DNA of 64,000 nt, from positions 1 to 64,000 of the forward strand of contig CAZSOU010000002.1 in NCBI GenBank assembly GCA_964608595.1, in the 5' to 3' direction. The notes beneath the pieces are model-generated. The model saw nothing but the letters and a program-made list of their open reading frames with translations, had not been told where the DNA came from and searched no databases. Below are positions 17,159-26,500 of this stretch, piece after piece. The stretch is from Oleiagrimonas sp964608595 (GTDB taxonomy: Bacteria; Pseudomonadota; Gammaproteobacteria; Xanthomonadales; Rhodanobacteraceae). The first letter of the stretch is position 1. Every line of letters begins with the position of its first letter. Made by a program: the position numbers and the translations under genes.

Positions 17159-18088
17159 TCAGGGCTGCCCGGGCGTGAACTGCGCGGGGTGTTTCCGGTC
17201 CAGCAGGTAGGCGGCGGGTGCGGTTTTCAGCTTGCGGGTCAGCTCGTCGATGCGGCGCAGGGTCGTGCGCATCTGGCGCAGTGTCGGGCCGATCTGGTCG
17301 GTGCCCTGCAGCCCCGCCTGCAACGATTGGCGGTTGTCGGTCAGCAATTGATTCAGCGTCCGGGTGGTCTCGTCCAGCGACGCCATGGCTTTCCGGGCTT
17401 CCTGCAGGGTTTGTCTGGCGGGGCCGTCGATGAGCTGGTTGGCGCTGGCCAGGGCGGTGTCGAGGCGTCTGGATGCGGTGGTGGCCTGGCGAATCAGCTT
17501 GCGCATGTTCTGGCGTTCGGCGGCGAGGGTATGCGTGGTTTTGTCGATGTTGGCCAGTGTGCTGTTGATGTGGTCGATGTTTTCTTTGGAGACGACCTGA
17601 TCGAGCCGGTCGATGATGGTGTTCATCTTGTCGGCAATCTTGCCGGCGGTGGCGAGCAGGTTGCTCATGCCGGATTTTTTTGCCTTGATCAGCGGCACGG
17701 GGTCGCCTTTGCTGGGCAGCAGCGGGGTGCTTTGCGAGGTACCGCCACTCAACTGCACGAGCGCGCCGCCGGTGAAACCCATGGAACCTACCGAGGCGAC
17801 GGTATCGGTGTTGACGGGGGTGTCGGCGTCGACTTCGATGCGCACGAGCACTTTGCGCGGGTCTTTCTTGTCCAGTTTCAGCTCACGGATTTCGCCGACG
17901 CGGATGCCGTTGTATTGCACCTGGCTGCCCTTGGACAGACCCGTTACCGCCTGTTTGAAAACGATGCGGTAATCGTGGTTGTGCTGGTTGATGCCGATCT
18001 TGCCGAGCCACAGGGCAAACAGCAACAGCAGGGCCACCACGACGAGGGTGAAAAGACCAATCAAGACATAGTGGGCACGGTTCTCCAT
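17159..18088 (-). CDS. MCE-domain (MlaD-like) lipid transport protein
   Basis: Inner-membrane-anchored substrate-binding component of an ABC phospholipid-trafficking system. The 309 residues have one N-terminal helix (YVLIGLFTLVVVALLLLFALWLG), the MCE domain at about residues 38-125 (DYRIVFKQAVTGLSKGSQVQYNGIRVGEI, then VGSMGFTGGALVQL) and a long helical C-terminal region (about residues 150-280) rich in Leu, Gln and Asn. It starts at ATG 18088, 9 bases after the ATPase gene. Confidence 0.93.
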   Translation of the reverse strand: MENRAHYVLIGLFTLVVVALLLLFALWLGKIGINQHNHDYRIVFKQAVTGLSKGSQVQYNGIRVGEIRELKLDKKDPRKVLVRIEVDADTPVNTDTVASVGSMGFTGGALVQLSGGTSQSTPLLPSKGDPVPLIKAKKSGMSNLLATAGKIADKMNTIIDRLDQVVSKENIDHINSTLANIDKTTHTLAAERQNMRKLIRQATTASRRLDTALASANQLIDGPARQTLQEARKAMASLDETTRTLNQLLTDNRQSLQAGLQGTDQIGPTLRQMRTTLRRIDELTRKLKTAPAAYLLDRKHPAQFTPGQP

Positions 18089-18097
18089 GTCTTTGCC

Positions 18098-18901
18098 TCA
18101 AGCCTGCGCGTGAGCGGTGCGGGCCATTCTGGCGCGTGGCCCGTGGAAATATTCACGCACCCAAGGGTCGTCGAAGCGTTCCACCTTGTCCAGCGTGTCG
18201 GCCACCACCACGCGGCGCGCGGCCAGCACGGCCACGCGGTCGGCAATGGCATGCAGCGAGTCGATGTCGTGGGTGACCATGAAAACGGTCAAGCCGATGG
18301 CGTCGCGCAGGGTGTGGATCAGTTGGTCGAATTCGGCCGCCGCGATCGGGTCCAGTCCGGCCGTGGGTTCGTCGAGAAAAAGGATGTCCGGGTCGAGCGC
18401 CAGCGCGCGTGCCATGGCGGCGCGTTTGCGCATCCCGCCCGACAGTTGTGACGGATAGTACTGGCCCACATCCAGGGGCAGGCCGACCAGGGCGACCTTG
18501 AGTGCGGCCACGCGTTTGGCGTCATCGCGACGGAGGCCGGTGTGCTCCAGCAGGGGCACGCAGATGTTGTCGCTGATGTTGAGCGACGTGAACAGGGCGC
18601 CGTTCTGGAACAGCACGCCGAAGCGACGTTCGATGGCGACGCGTTCGTGATCGGACAGTTGCTGCATGTTGCGGCCGAATACCCGCACCTCGCCCGCATC
18701 GGGTCGGCGCAGACCGAGCATGGTGCGCAACAGCACGGATTTGCCCACGCCGGAACCACCGACCACGGCGAGGATTTCGCCGCGATGAAGATCCAGATCC
18801 AGGTCTTCGTGCACCACGTTGGCGCCGAAGCGGTTGCACAAGTCACGTACGCGAATCACGACGTCGTCGTCATGCCCGGGCTCGTTCGACGGCGCCGTCA
18901 C
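18098..18901 (-). CDS. ABC transporter ATPase (MlaF-like)
   Basis: Energises the MCE lipid transporter. The 267 residues show Walker A (GGSGVGKS), the family signature LSGGMRKRAAMARALA, Walker B with ILFLDEPTAGLDPI, and the switch histidine (MVTHDIDS). The MlaF-type LSGGMRKR form is distinctive. A GTG start at 18901 overlaps the stop of the permease gene as GTGA; the N-terminus VTAPSNEPG precedes the first strand. The frame is open further upstream, but that stretch is out-of-frame permease sequence. Confidence 0.93.
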   Translation of the reverse strand: MTAPSNEPGHDDDVVIRVRDLCNRFGANVVHEDLDLDLHRGEILAVVGGSGVGKSVLLRTMLGLRRPDAGEVRVFGRNMQQLSDHERVAIERRFGVLFQNGALFTSLNISDNICVPLLEHTGLRRDDAKRVAALKVALVGLPLDVGQYYPSQLSGGMRKRAAMARALALDPDILFLDEPTAGLDPIAAAEFDQLIHTLRDAIGLTVFMVTHDIDSLHAIADRVAVLAARRVVVADTLDKVERFDDPWVREYFHGPRARMARTAHAQA

Positions 18902-20052
18902 CAGCCCATCTCCGTGAAAAACAGCGCCACCAGTGCGTCCATCGCGATCAGCAGGAAAATCGATTGCACCACGCTGGACGTGGTGTGCTCGCCCACCGAA
19001 CGCGTGCTGCCATGGACGCTGAAACCTTCCAGGCAACCGATCATCGCGATCAGAAAACCGAAGAAAGGCGCCTTGCCCAGCCCCAGCCACAAAAAGGTCA
19101 TGGGCGTGTCGGCACGCAATACCGTGAGGAACAGTGTCGGCGAGATGTGCAGAGCGAACCAGCACACCAGCGCGCCCCCCAACAGACCGGCCATCATGGC
19201 CAGAAATGTCAGCAACGGCATCACGATCATCATGGCCGTGACGCGCGGAAGCACCAGGTGCTCGACCGGGTCCAGGCCCATGGCGCGCATGGCGTCGATT
19301 TCTTCACCGACTTTCATCGAGCCGATTTGGGCAGTGAATGCGCTGGCTGTGCGTCCGGCGAGCAGAATGGCCGTCAACATCACGGCCAGCTCGCGCAAAA
19401 AGATGGTGGCGATGAGGTCCACCGTGAATATCGCCGCGCCGGCCTGCCCCAGCGCGCTGGCACCGAGAAACGCAATGACCGCGCCGACCAGAAATGCCAG
19501 CAGCACGACGATGGGCACCGCATCGAGCCCCGTTTGTTCCATGTGGTTGACCAGTGCCGTGATGCGCCAGCGACGCGGGCGAATCAGCATGCGTACACCG
19601 GTTTCAAGGGTCAGACCGATGAAGCCGCACAGACGCAGAAAACCATGCCAGCCGCGCACGGCGCCAACGCCGATGCGTTCCAGCATGTCGACAAAGCCGA
19701 TGTTAGGGCGCTTGCGCGGCGGGCGCGCGTAAATGTCCGTGACGGCATCGCTGACGGTATCCAGCAAGGCACGCAACTCGCGGGGCAATGTGCGGTCGCG
19801 CTCGGCCAGTTGGTGCAGGCTGGACGGACCCAGCGCCAATGCGATCAATCCCGCGCCGGCGGTATCGATGCGGCCGATGCGGTCGAAATCGACGTCCAGC
19901 GAATCGGACAGGTGTGGCTTCAATGCATCCAATTGCGCTTCCAGGGCGGCGAAATGCGCCAATGTCCAGTCACCGGAAAAATGCAATACCGCTTCGCCAG
20001 CGGAAGGCTGCGAGCATTCCACGGAACCGCAGGTGGCGGATGACGAGGCCAT
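18898..20052 (-). CDS. STAS-MlaE fusion permease
   Basis: Permease of the MCE ABC system. The 384 residues join an N-terminal STAS-like domain (about residues 20-95, with VDFDRIGRIDTAGAGLIALAL) to a MlaE permease domain (about residues 130-384). The latter shows the hallmark loop GSMKVGEEIDAMRAMGLDPVEHLVLPR and five to six membrane helices. In the enteric Mla system the STAS protein MlaB is separate; here it is fused. First gene of a four-gene leftward operon; no MlaC-type periplasmic carrier is present. Confidence 0.94.
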   Translation of the reverse strand: MASSSATCGSVECSQPSAGEAVLHFSGDWTLAHFAALEAQLDALKPHLSDSLDVDFDRIGRIDTAGAGLIALALGPSSLHQLAERDRTLPRELRALLDTVSDAVTDIYARPPRKRPNIGFVDMLERIGVGAVRGWHGFLRLCGFIGLTLETGVRMLIRPRRWRITALVNHMEQTGLDAVPIVVLLAFLVGAVIAFLGASALGQAGAAIFTVDLIATIFLRELAVMLTAILLAGRTASAFTAQIGSMKVGEEIDAMRAMGLDPVEHLVLPRVTAMMIVMPLLTFLAMMAGLLGGALVCWFALHISPTLFLTVLRADTPMTFLWLGLGKAPFFGFLIAMIGCLEGFSVHGSTRSVGEHTTSSVVQSIFLLIAMDALVALFFTEMGW

Positions 20053-20156
20053 GCGGGCAATGTATCAGAGGCTTTGGCGGCACATCCTGAACGAGTCGCC
20101 CGTGCGTGGCAGGTATTTCGGGCATGACAGCTTCGTGGCCGGGGGCTGTTCCTCGC

Positions 20157-20182
20157 GGTCGCGCAGAAGATGCGCTTCTACA
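20157..20182 (-). repeat. REP element upstream of the MFS gene
   Basis: Inverted orientation of the GGAGCGC..GCGCGAC type: the complement reads TGTAGAAGCGCATCTTCTGC then GCGACC. It covers the possible ATG codon at 20170, which argues against that start for the MFS gene. Confidence 0.7.
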
Positions 20183-20214
20183 ATGGGATGGAGATTTTTT
20201 GGCAAGGTGCTGAC

Positions 20215-21462
20215 GTGGAACCAAACCCGCATGAATCGTCTTATAGTGGCCGCGCCGTTGTGGCCATGATTGCATTGGGCATGGGCGGCTTTGCCATCGG
20301 CACGGGCGAGTTCGTGACCATGGGTTTGTTGCCGGACATGGCGCGTGATATCGGTGTGAGCATTCCCGATGCCGGCGACCTCATCAGCGCCTATGCATTG
20401 GGTGTCACCGTCGGCGCGCCGACTCTCGCGGTGCTGGCGGCCGGCTGGCCGCGGCGGACGCTGCTGATCGGGCTGGCCGCCTTGTATGCGCTGACCAACT
20501 TCGCTACCGCGGCGATGCCCGGTTACTGGGCCATTGCTGTGGCGCGGTTTGTTTCCGGTTTTCCGCACGGTACCTATTTCGGCGTGGCTTCGTTGGTGGC
20601 GGCCACGCTGGCGCCGCCGGGGCGGCGCGGGCAGGCGGTGGGTTTCGTCATGCTTGGCTTGAGTATCGCCATTCTGATCGGTGCGCCGTTTGCCACATGG
20701 CTGGGACAGCAGCTTTCCTGGCGCGCGGCATTCATGTTTGTCGGCGCATGTGCGTTGGTGGCCGTCATGCTGATTCGTTTTTGCGTGCCATGGTTTCCGG
20801 CCATTGCCGGCGCCGGACCCTTGCGTGAACTGGGGGCGCTGGCGCGTCCGCAGATCTGGTTGACGCTGGGCACTGCCGGCATCGGTTTCGGAGGCATGTT
20901 CTGCGTTTTCAGTTACATCAAACCGACGCTGGTGAACGTCAGCGGCATGAGCACGGAACAGATTCCGTGGGTGTTGGCGCTGTTCGGTCTGGGGTGCGTG
21001 TTCGCCAATTTGATCGGCGCGCGTCTGGCCGATCACGCGTTGATGAAAACCATCGGCGGCATTCTGGTTTACGCCGTCCTCCTGCTGGCGGTTTTCGGCG
21101 TGCTGGTGCAATACGTGCCGACGGCCTTGCTGGGGGTGTTCCTGCTGGGGGGCATTGTGGCGCTGGGTCCGGCGATGCAGATCCGTTTGATGGATGTGGC
21201 CGGCGATGCACAGACGCTTGCCGCGGCGCTCAATCATTCGGCTTTCAATTTCGCCAATGCACTGGGCGCGTGGCTGGGCGGTGTCGCCATCGCATCGGGC
21301 ATGGGCTGGACCTCGCTAGGTCGCGTGGGTGCGCTGCTTTCCGTGGCCGGGTTGCTGGTGTTCGTGGTGTCGTTGACATGGCAACGTCGCTCCGGACAAG
21401 CGCAGGAGCGCGTCCTCATGCGCGACCGCCGTGCAGCCCGACGAAACCGTCATCGCACATGA
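20215..21462 (+). CDS. MFS exporter (DHA1, AraJ/YdhP type)
   Basis: Major-facilitator transporter of the inner membrane, probably a proton-driven exporter. It has twelve hydrophobic segments, an early GEFVTMGLLPDMARDIG motif typical of the arabinose-efflux-permease-like group, and GFPHGTYFGVASLVAA in the middle. A GTG start at 20215 (AAGGTG five bases ahead) gives 415 residues. ATGs at 20170 and 20188 are also in frame, the first inside a REP element. The last ~20 codons (AQERVLMRDRRAARRNRHRT) are encoded by another REP copy, so the C-terminal tail is probably a recent read-through addition. Substrate unknown. Confidence 0.88.
   Translation: MEPNPHESSYSGRAVVAMIALGMGGFAIGTGEFVTMGLLPDMARDIGVSIPDAGDLISAYALGVTVGAPTLAVLAAGWPRRTLLIGLAALYALTNFATAAMPGYWAIAVARFVSGFPHGTYFGVASLVAATLAPPGRRGQAVGFVMLGLSIAILIGAPFATWLGQQLSWRAAFMFVGACALVAVMLIRFCVPWFPAIAGAGPLRELGALARPQIWLTLGTAGIGFGGMFCVFSYIKPTLVNVSGMSTEQIPWVLALFGLGCVFANLIGARLADHALMKTIGGILVYAVLLLAVFGVLVQYVPTALLGVFLLGGIVALGPAMQIRLMDVAGDAQTLAAALNHSAFNFANALGAWLGGVAIASGMGWTSLGRVGALLSVAGLLVFVVSLTWQRRSGQAQERVLMRDRRAARRNRHRT
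21401..21427 (+). repeat. REP element inside the MFS 3' end
   Basis: GCAGGAGCGCGTCCTCATGC followed by GCGACC, the same family as at 2049 and 20157. It lies within the reading frame, about 35 bases before the stop. Confidence 0.7.
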
Positions 21463-21544
21463 GACTCGCCTCTGGTGAGTTGCAATGGCGTCCATATTCA
21501 CTTTCGATCGGAGTCTGGCTGCGCCGATATGCTACTTTTCGGCC

Positions 21545-22669
21545 ATGAAACCCAAGATCGTGACGCGTATGTCCGGTTTGCGCCGGCATGGTATCCGGAT
21601 TCGCAACTATCGCCCCGGTGCGCCTCCCGGTGCGCTGGAGGTGCCGGCGGATGTCGCGGCGGTCGATGTGGAGCCGGCGACCGTGTCGCAGTTGCGTTAC
21701 GCAAAGGGACGTGAGGTCGACGAGCAATCCGCGATGGATGTGGCCGACTGCCGGCCGCCTTCCGCCGATGCGGACGGTGTCACCTGGATACATCTGCAGG
21801 GCACGCCGACGTCCGAACAGTTGCAGGCGCTCGGGCGCCATTTCGACCTGCACCCGTTGGCGCTGGAAGATGTTTTCAATCACGAGGGTCGCGCCAAGTG
21901 CGAAGCCTACGATGCCCAGCAATTCGTGGTGCTCAATCACGTGCATCGCGATGCCGACAACGGTTTCAGTGCCGATCCGGTGAGTTTTTTTCTGGGCTCC
22001 AACTACCTCATCAGCATCAACGAAGGGCTGGAGGAATTGTTCGACCCCGTCCGTCAGCGCATCAAGGGGCAGGGCAGGATTCGCGCGCGCGGTGCGGATT
22101 ACCTTTTGTATGCGTTGATGGACGTGATCGTCGACAGCGGCTTTCCGTTGCTGGAAGCGCTCGGCGACGAGCTGGAAGTGCTGGAGGATGAAATCCTCGA
22201 CGAGCCGGATCGCGACGCGCGCAACAAGATCCACTATGCCAAGCGCGAACTGGTGCTGATGCGTCGAGCGTGGTGGCCGCAACGCGAGGTGATTGCCGGA
22301 CTCATGCGCGACGACACGCCGTTCCTCACCGAGACCACGCGTCTGTACATGCGTGACTGTTACGACCATTGCGTGATCACCATCGACTTCGTCGAGACCT
22401 ATCGCGAGATGGCGTCCAGTCTGCTCGACACGTATTTGTCGGCGGTCAGCCAGCGCATGAACGACATCATGAAGGCGCTCACGATCATCGCCACGATTTT
22501 TCTGCCGCTGTCGTTTCTGGTCGGCTTGTACGGGATGAATTTCGACACCGCCAGCCCGTGGAACATGCCCGAGCTGCATTGGCGTTTCGGTTATTTCTAC
22601 GCGCTGGGCGTGATGGCGTTGGTGGCGATCGGCATGCTCGCGTATTTTCGTCGCAAGCGCTGGTTGTAA
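21545..22669 (+). CDS. corA: CorA-type magnesium/cobalt transporter
   Basis: Pentameric divalent-cation channel of the inner membrane. The 374 residues have a large soluble N-terminal domain and two C-terminal helices. The first ends in the selectivity motif YGMNF (GMN at about 330-332) and the second is followed by a short basic tail (FRRKRWL). ATG 21545 was chosen; an in-frame ATG at 21569 is possible. The acidic loop between the helices (TASPWNMPELHWRFG) is typical. Single gene, followed by a REP. Confidence 0.95.
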   Translation: MKPKIVTRMSGLRRHGIRIRNYRPGAPPGALEVPADVAAVDVEPATVSQLRYAKGREVDEQSAMDVADCRPPSADADGVTWIHLQGTPTSEQLQALGRHFDLHPLALEDVFNHEGRAKCEAYDAQQFVVLNHVHRDADNGFSADPVSFFLGSNYLISINEGLEELFDPVRQRIKGQGRIRARGADYLLYALMDVIVDSGFPLLEALGDELEVLEDEILDEPDRDARNKIHYAKRELVLMRRAWWPQREVIAGLMRDDTPFLTETTRLYMRDCYDHCVITIDFVETYREMASSLLDTYLSAVSQRMNDIMKALTIIATIFLPLSFLVGLYGMNFDTASPWNMPELHWRFGYFYALGVMALVAIGMLAYFRRKRWL

Positions 22670-22680
22670 TGGCCTTGCCG

Positions 22681-22710
22681 CCGGGAGCGCACCTCCTGCG
22701 CGGCCGTCAC
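22681..22710 (+). repeat. REP element after corA
   Basis: GGGAGCGCACCTCCTGCGCG followed by GCCGTCAC, 12 bases after the corA stop; diverged member of the GGAGCGC family. Confidence 0.55.
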
Positions 22711-22840
22711 AGGGTCCGGTGAGACCATTGTCGGTATCGCGCTGTTTCGTTCAGGAAACGCAATGTCCGTGCCGCGACACCTTCGCGGTGGCGCCCAATC
22801 GGTCTATCATCAAAATTCCCGACCCGCAGCGGAGTGCGTG

Positions 22841-23461
22841 ATGACAACCCATGTCCAGATCGTTTTCTATTCCATGTACGGCCACATTCACACCATGGCC
22901 GAGGCAGTGGCTGAAGGCGTGCGCCGTTGCGCCGACACGGAAGTGACGTTGTTGCAGGTGCCCGAGCTGGTGCCCGACGACGTATTGGAAAAATCGGGCG
23001 CCGGGGACGCGCGCAAGGTGTTTGAACACATTCCGGTGGCGAGGCCGGAACAACTCACCGAACCGGACGCGATCATCTTCGGCACGCCGACGCGCTACGG
23101 CAACATGTGTGGTCAGATGCGCAACTTCATCGATCAGTTGGGGCCGTTCTGGGCCAAGGGTGCGTTTGAAGGCAAGGTCGGCAGCGTGTTCACCTCCAGC
23201 AACACGCAGCACGGCGGGCAGGAAACCACCATCACCAGTTTTCACACGTCGCTGTTTCATCTGGGCATGGTCGTGGTTGGCGTGCCTTACAGCGAACAGC
23301 GGCAGATGACGGTGGACGAAATCACCGGTGGCAGCCCCTACGGCGCCAGCACCATCGCCGGGCGTGAGGGCGGGCCCAGCGAAAACGAGTTGGCCATCGC
23401 GCGTACCCAGGGCAGGCATGTGGCGGAGATCGCTTCGGCGTTGAAGCGCGGCCGGCAATAA
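22841..23461 (+). CDS. wrbA: NAD(P)H:quinone oxidoreductase, WrbA type
   Basis: FMN-binding flavodoxin-like enzyme that reduces quinones by two electrons, protecting against redox cycling. The 206 residues begin VQIVFYSMYGHIHTMAEAVA (FMN phosphate loop) and carry PTRYGNMCGQMRNFIDQ and the QHGGQETT region, all WrbA hallmarks. ATG 22841 follows GGAG at 7 bases; the frame is open upstream to 22763 but that stretch has no family match. Confidence 0.95.
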   Translation: MTTHVQIVFYSMYGHIHTMAEAVAEGVRRCADTEVTLLQVPELVPDDVLEKSGAGDARKVFEHIPVARPEQLTEPDAIIFGTPTRYGNMCGQMRNFIDQLGPFWAKGAFEGKVGSVFTSSNTQHGGQETTITSFHTSLFHLGMVVVGVPYSEQRQMTVDEITGGSPYGASTIAGREGGPSENELAIARTQGRHVAEIASALKRGRQ

Positions 23462-23556
23462 GGCGGCCGGGTCTCCCGGGACCGGAGCGCGCCGGCAACC
23501 TGCCGATTGGCCCGAATGGCACATTTTCCGAGATTTCGAGCGGCCCCGTACGGCGC

Positions 23557-23581
23557 GGTCGCGCATGAGGTGCGCTGCTAC
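23557..23581 (-). repeat. REP element overlapping the mfd stop codon
   Basis: The complement reads GTAGCAGCGCACCTCATGCG followed by CGACC. The final bases coincide with the TAG of mfd (23578-23580). Confidence 0.65.
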
Positions 23582-26500
23582 GCTGCGGTCAGCGTGTGCA
23601 ACAGGCCGCGTGCGGCTTCCAGGCGCTCGGCGGGTTCGTCGAACTCACCGTTGATGCGCAGTTTTTCCTGACCGTCCAGCTTGTACACGCGCGGTTGCGT
23701 CTGGATCAACGTGATCAATGCGGCGGGATTGATATCGGGCTTGTCTCGAAACAGGATGCGTCCGCCGGTCGGACCGAATTCGATCTTGCGGATGCCCATC
23801 GGGGTGGCGGCGAGTTTCAGCTCGGTGATGGCGAACAGTTGCTTCACGGGATCGGGAAGCAGACCGAAGCGGTCGATCATTTCCACCTTCAAGTCGCGCA
23901 ACGCCTCGGCATCGCGTGCGCTGGCAATGCGTTTGTAAAGCGTCAGACGCGTATGCACGTCGGGCAGGTAATCCTCGGGGATCAGGGCCGGGGCATGCAG
24001 GACGACTTCGGTCTCGTGGTCGGAGGTGAGGTCGAAGTCGGGCACCTTGCCACTCTTGAGCGCGTTGACGGCACGTTCCAGCAATTCGTTGTAGAGGCCG
24101 AAACCGATTTGCTGGATCTGACCGGACTGTTCTTCGCCCAGCAGTTCGCCCGCGCCGCGAATTTCCAGGTCATGCGTGGCCAGGGTGAAGCCTGCGCCCA
24201 GTTCCTCCAGCGACGCCAGCGCTTCCAGACGCTTGCGCGCATCGGATGTCATGGCGCGGCGATCGGGGACCAGAAGATAGGCGTAGGCACGATGGTGCGA
24301 ACGACCGACGCGGCCGCGCAACTGGTGCAATTGGGCCAGACCGAAGCGGTCGGCGCGGTCGATGATGATGGTGTTGGCCGATGGAATGTCGATGCCCGAT
24401 TCGATGATGGTGGTGCACACCAGCACATTGAAACGCTGACGATGGAAATCCAGCATCACCTGTTCCAGTTCGCGCTCGGGCATCTGGCCGTGGGCGATGC
24501 GGATACGCGCATCCGGCATCAGCTCGGCCAGTTCCAGTGCGGTGTGCTCGATGGTTTCCACCTTGTTGTGCAGAAAATACACTTGACCGCCACGCGCCAG
24601 TTCGCGCTGCAGTGCTTCGCGCAGCAACGCCGGTTGCGGTTGCGCGATGGTGGTCTTCACCGCCATGCGATGTTCGGGCGCGGTGGCGATGATGGAAAGA
24701 TCGCGCAAGCCGCTCATCGCCATGTTGAGCGTGCGCGGGATCGGCGTGGCGGTAAGCGTCAGCAGATCCACTTCGGCGCGCAGCTTCTTCAGTTTTTCTT
24801 TCTGCCGCACGCCGAAACGTTGTTCCTCGTCCACGATCACCAGACCGAGATCCCTGAACTTGACCTCGTCGCCGAGCAGCTTGTGGGTACCGATGACGAC
24901 GTCGATCCTGCCTTCGGCAAGTTTCTTGAGCGCCGCGGTCGTGTCTTTGCGTGACTGGAAGCGCGACAGCACCTCCACCGACAGTGGCCAGTCGGCGAAG
25001 CGATCGGCAAAATTGGTGTAGTGCTGTTGGGCGAGCAGCGTGGTCGGCACCAGCACGCACACCTGGCGACCGGCGCTGGCAACGGCGAAGGCGGCGCGCA
25101 GCGCAACTTCGGTCTTGCCGAAACCGACGTCGCCGCAGACCACGCGATCCATGGATTGCGGCGCTTCCAGATCGGTCAGCACGGCCTCGATGGCCTGTTG
25201 CTGGTCGGGCGTTTCCTCGAACGGGAAACCGGCCGCGAACTGGTGGCACATGGCGCGGTCGATGGCCGTCGCCATGCCCTTGCGTGCTTCACGTTGAGCG
25301 TGGATGGCGAGCAGTTCGGCAGCGACGTCGTGGACCTTTTCGGCGGCCTTGCGACGCGCTTTTTCCCAGGCGTCGCCGCCCATCGAATGCAGCGGCGCGT
25401 GTTCGGGCGAGGTGCCGGTGTAGCGGCTGACCAGATCCAGTTGCGCCACGGGTACGTACAGCTTGTCGCCCTTGGCGTATTCGATGACCAGGTATTCGCC
25501 GGGCGCATCGCCGATGTCCAGCGTTTCCAGACCACGGTAGCGGCCCACGCCGTGGTCGATGTGGACAATCGGTGCGCCTTCGCTCAGCTCGGTGAGATCG
25601 CGGATGATCGTTTCGGGGTCGCGTGCGGCCTGGCCGGCCTTTTTGCCGCGACGCGTGCGTGAAACCCGCTCGCCCAGCAGCTCCTGTTCGGTGATCACGG
25701 CCAGGTCGGATTTCTCCAACACGAAACCGCGTGCCAGCGGTGCCACGGTCAGCGCATGCGACGTCTCCGGGAATTGGCCGTCGAGAAAGGCACGCCAACT
25801 GTCCACCGGCGTCGGGCGCAGGCCGTGCGAGGCCAGAAGGTCGGCGATGGCTTCGCGTCGACCGGGCGAGTCGGTGGCGATCAATGTATGACCGGAGTGT
25901 TCGGCAAGAAAGTTTTCCAGCTTCGACGCCGCTGCTTCCGCGCGTTGCGGCAAGGCCACATCGGGGACGGGCGAGGTGCCGAGCGCGATCGCGTGCGGGT
26001 GGTCGTCGGTCACGAATTCGGCGCGCCGCCAGGTATTGAGTTTTTCGCGCAGTTTGTCCGGCGCAAGGTAAAGCTCGTCCGGCGGCAGAATGGGGCGCTC
26101 GATGTCGTGCGCGCGTTGATCGTATCGCGATGCCGTTTGTTGCCAGGATTGCTCGGCCGCATCCAGGGCGTTCTCGTCCAGCACGAACAGGGCGCTGTCG
26201 GCAAGGTAGTCGAACAGGGTTTCGGTCGCCTCGAAAAACAACGGCAGGTAATATTCGATGCCGCCCGGCGTGACGCCTTGTTTCATGTCCTGATAGATCG
26301 GGCAGCGGCGCACGTCGATGGGAAAGCGCTCGCGCAGGCGATGGCGGAATGCGCGCGTGGCGTCATCGGTCAGCGGAAATTCGCGCGCCGGCAGCAATTC
26401 GACCGCTTCGACCTTGTCTCGCGAGCGTTGCGTCTCGGGGTCGAAGCTGCGGATCGAGTCGACTTCGTCGTCGAACAGTTCGATGCGATACGGCGTGTCG

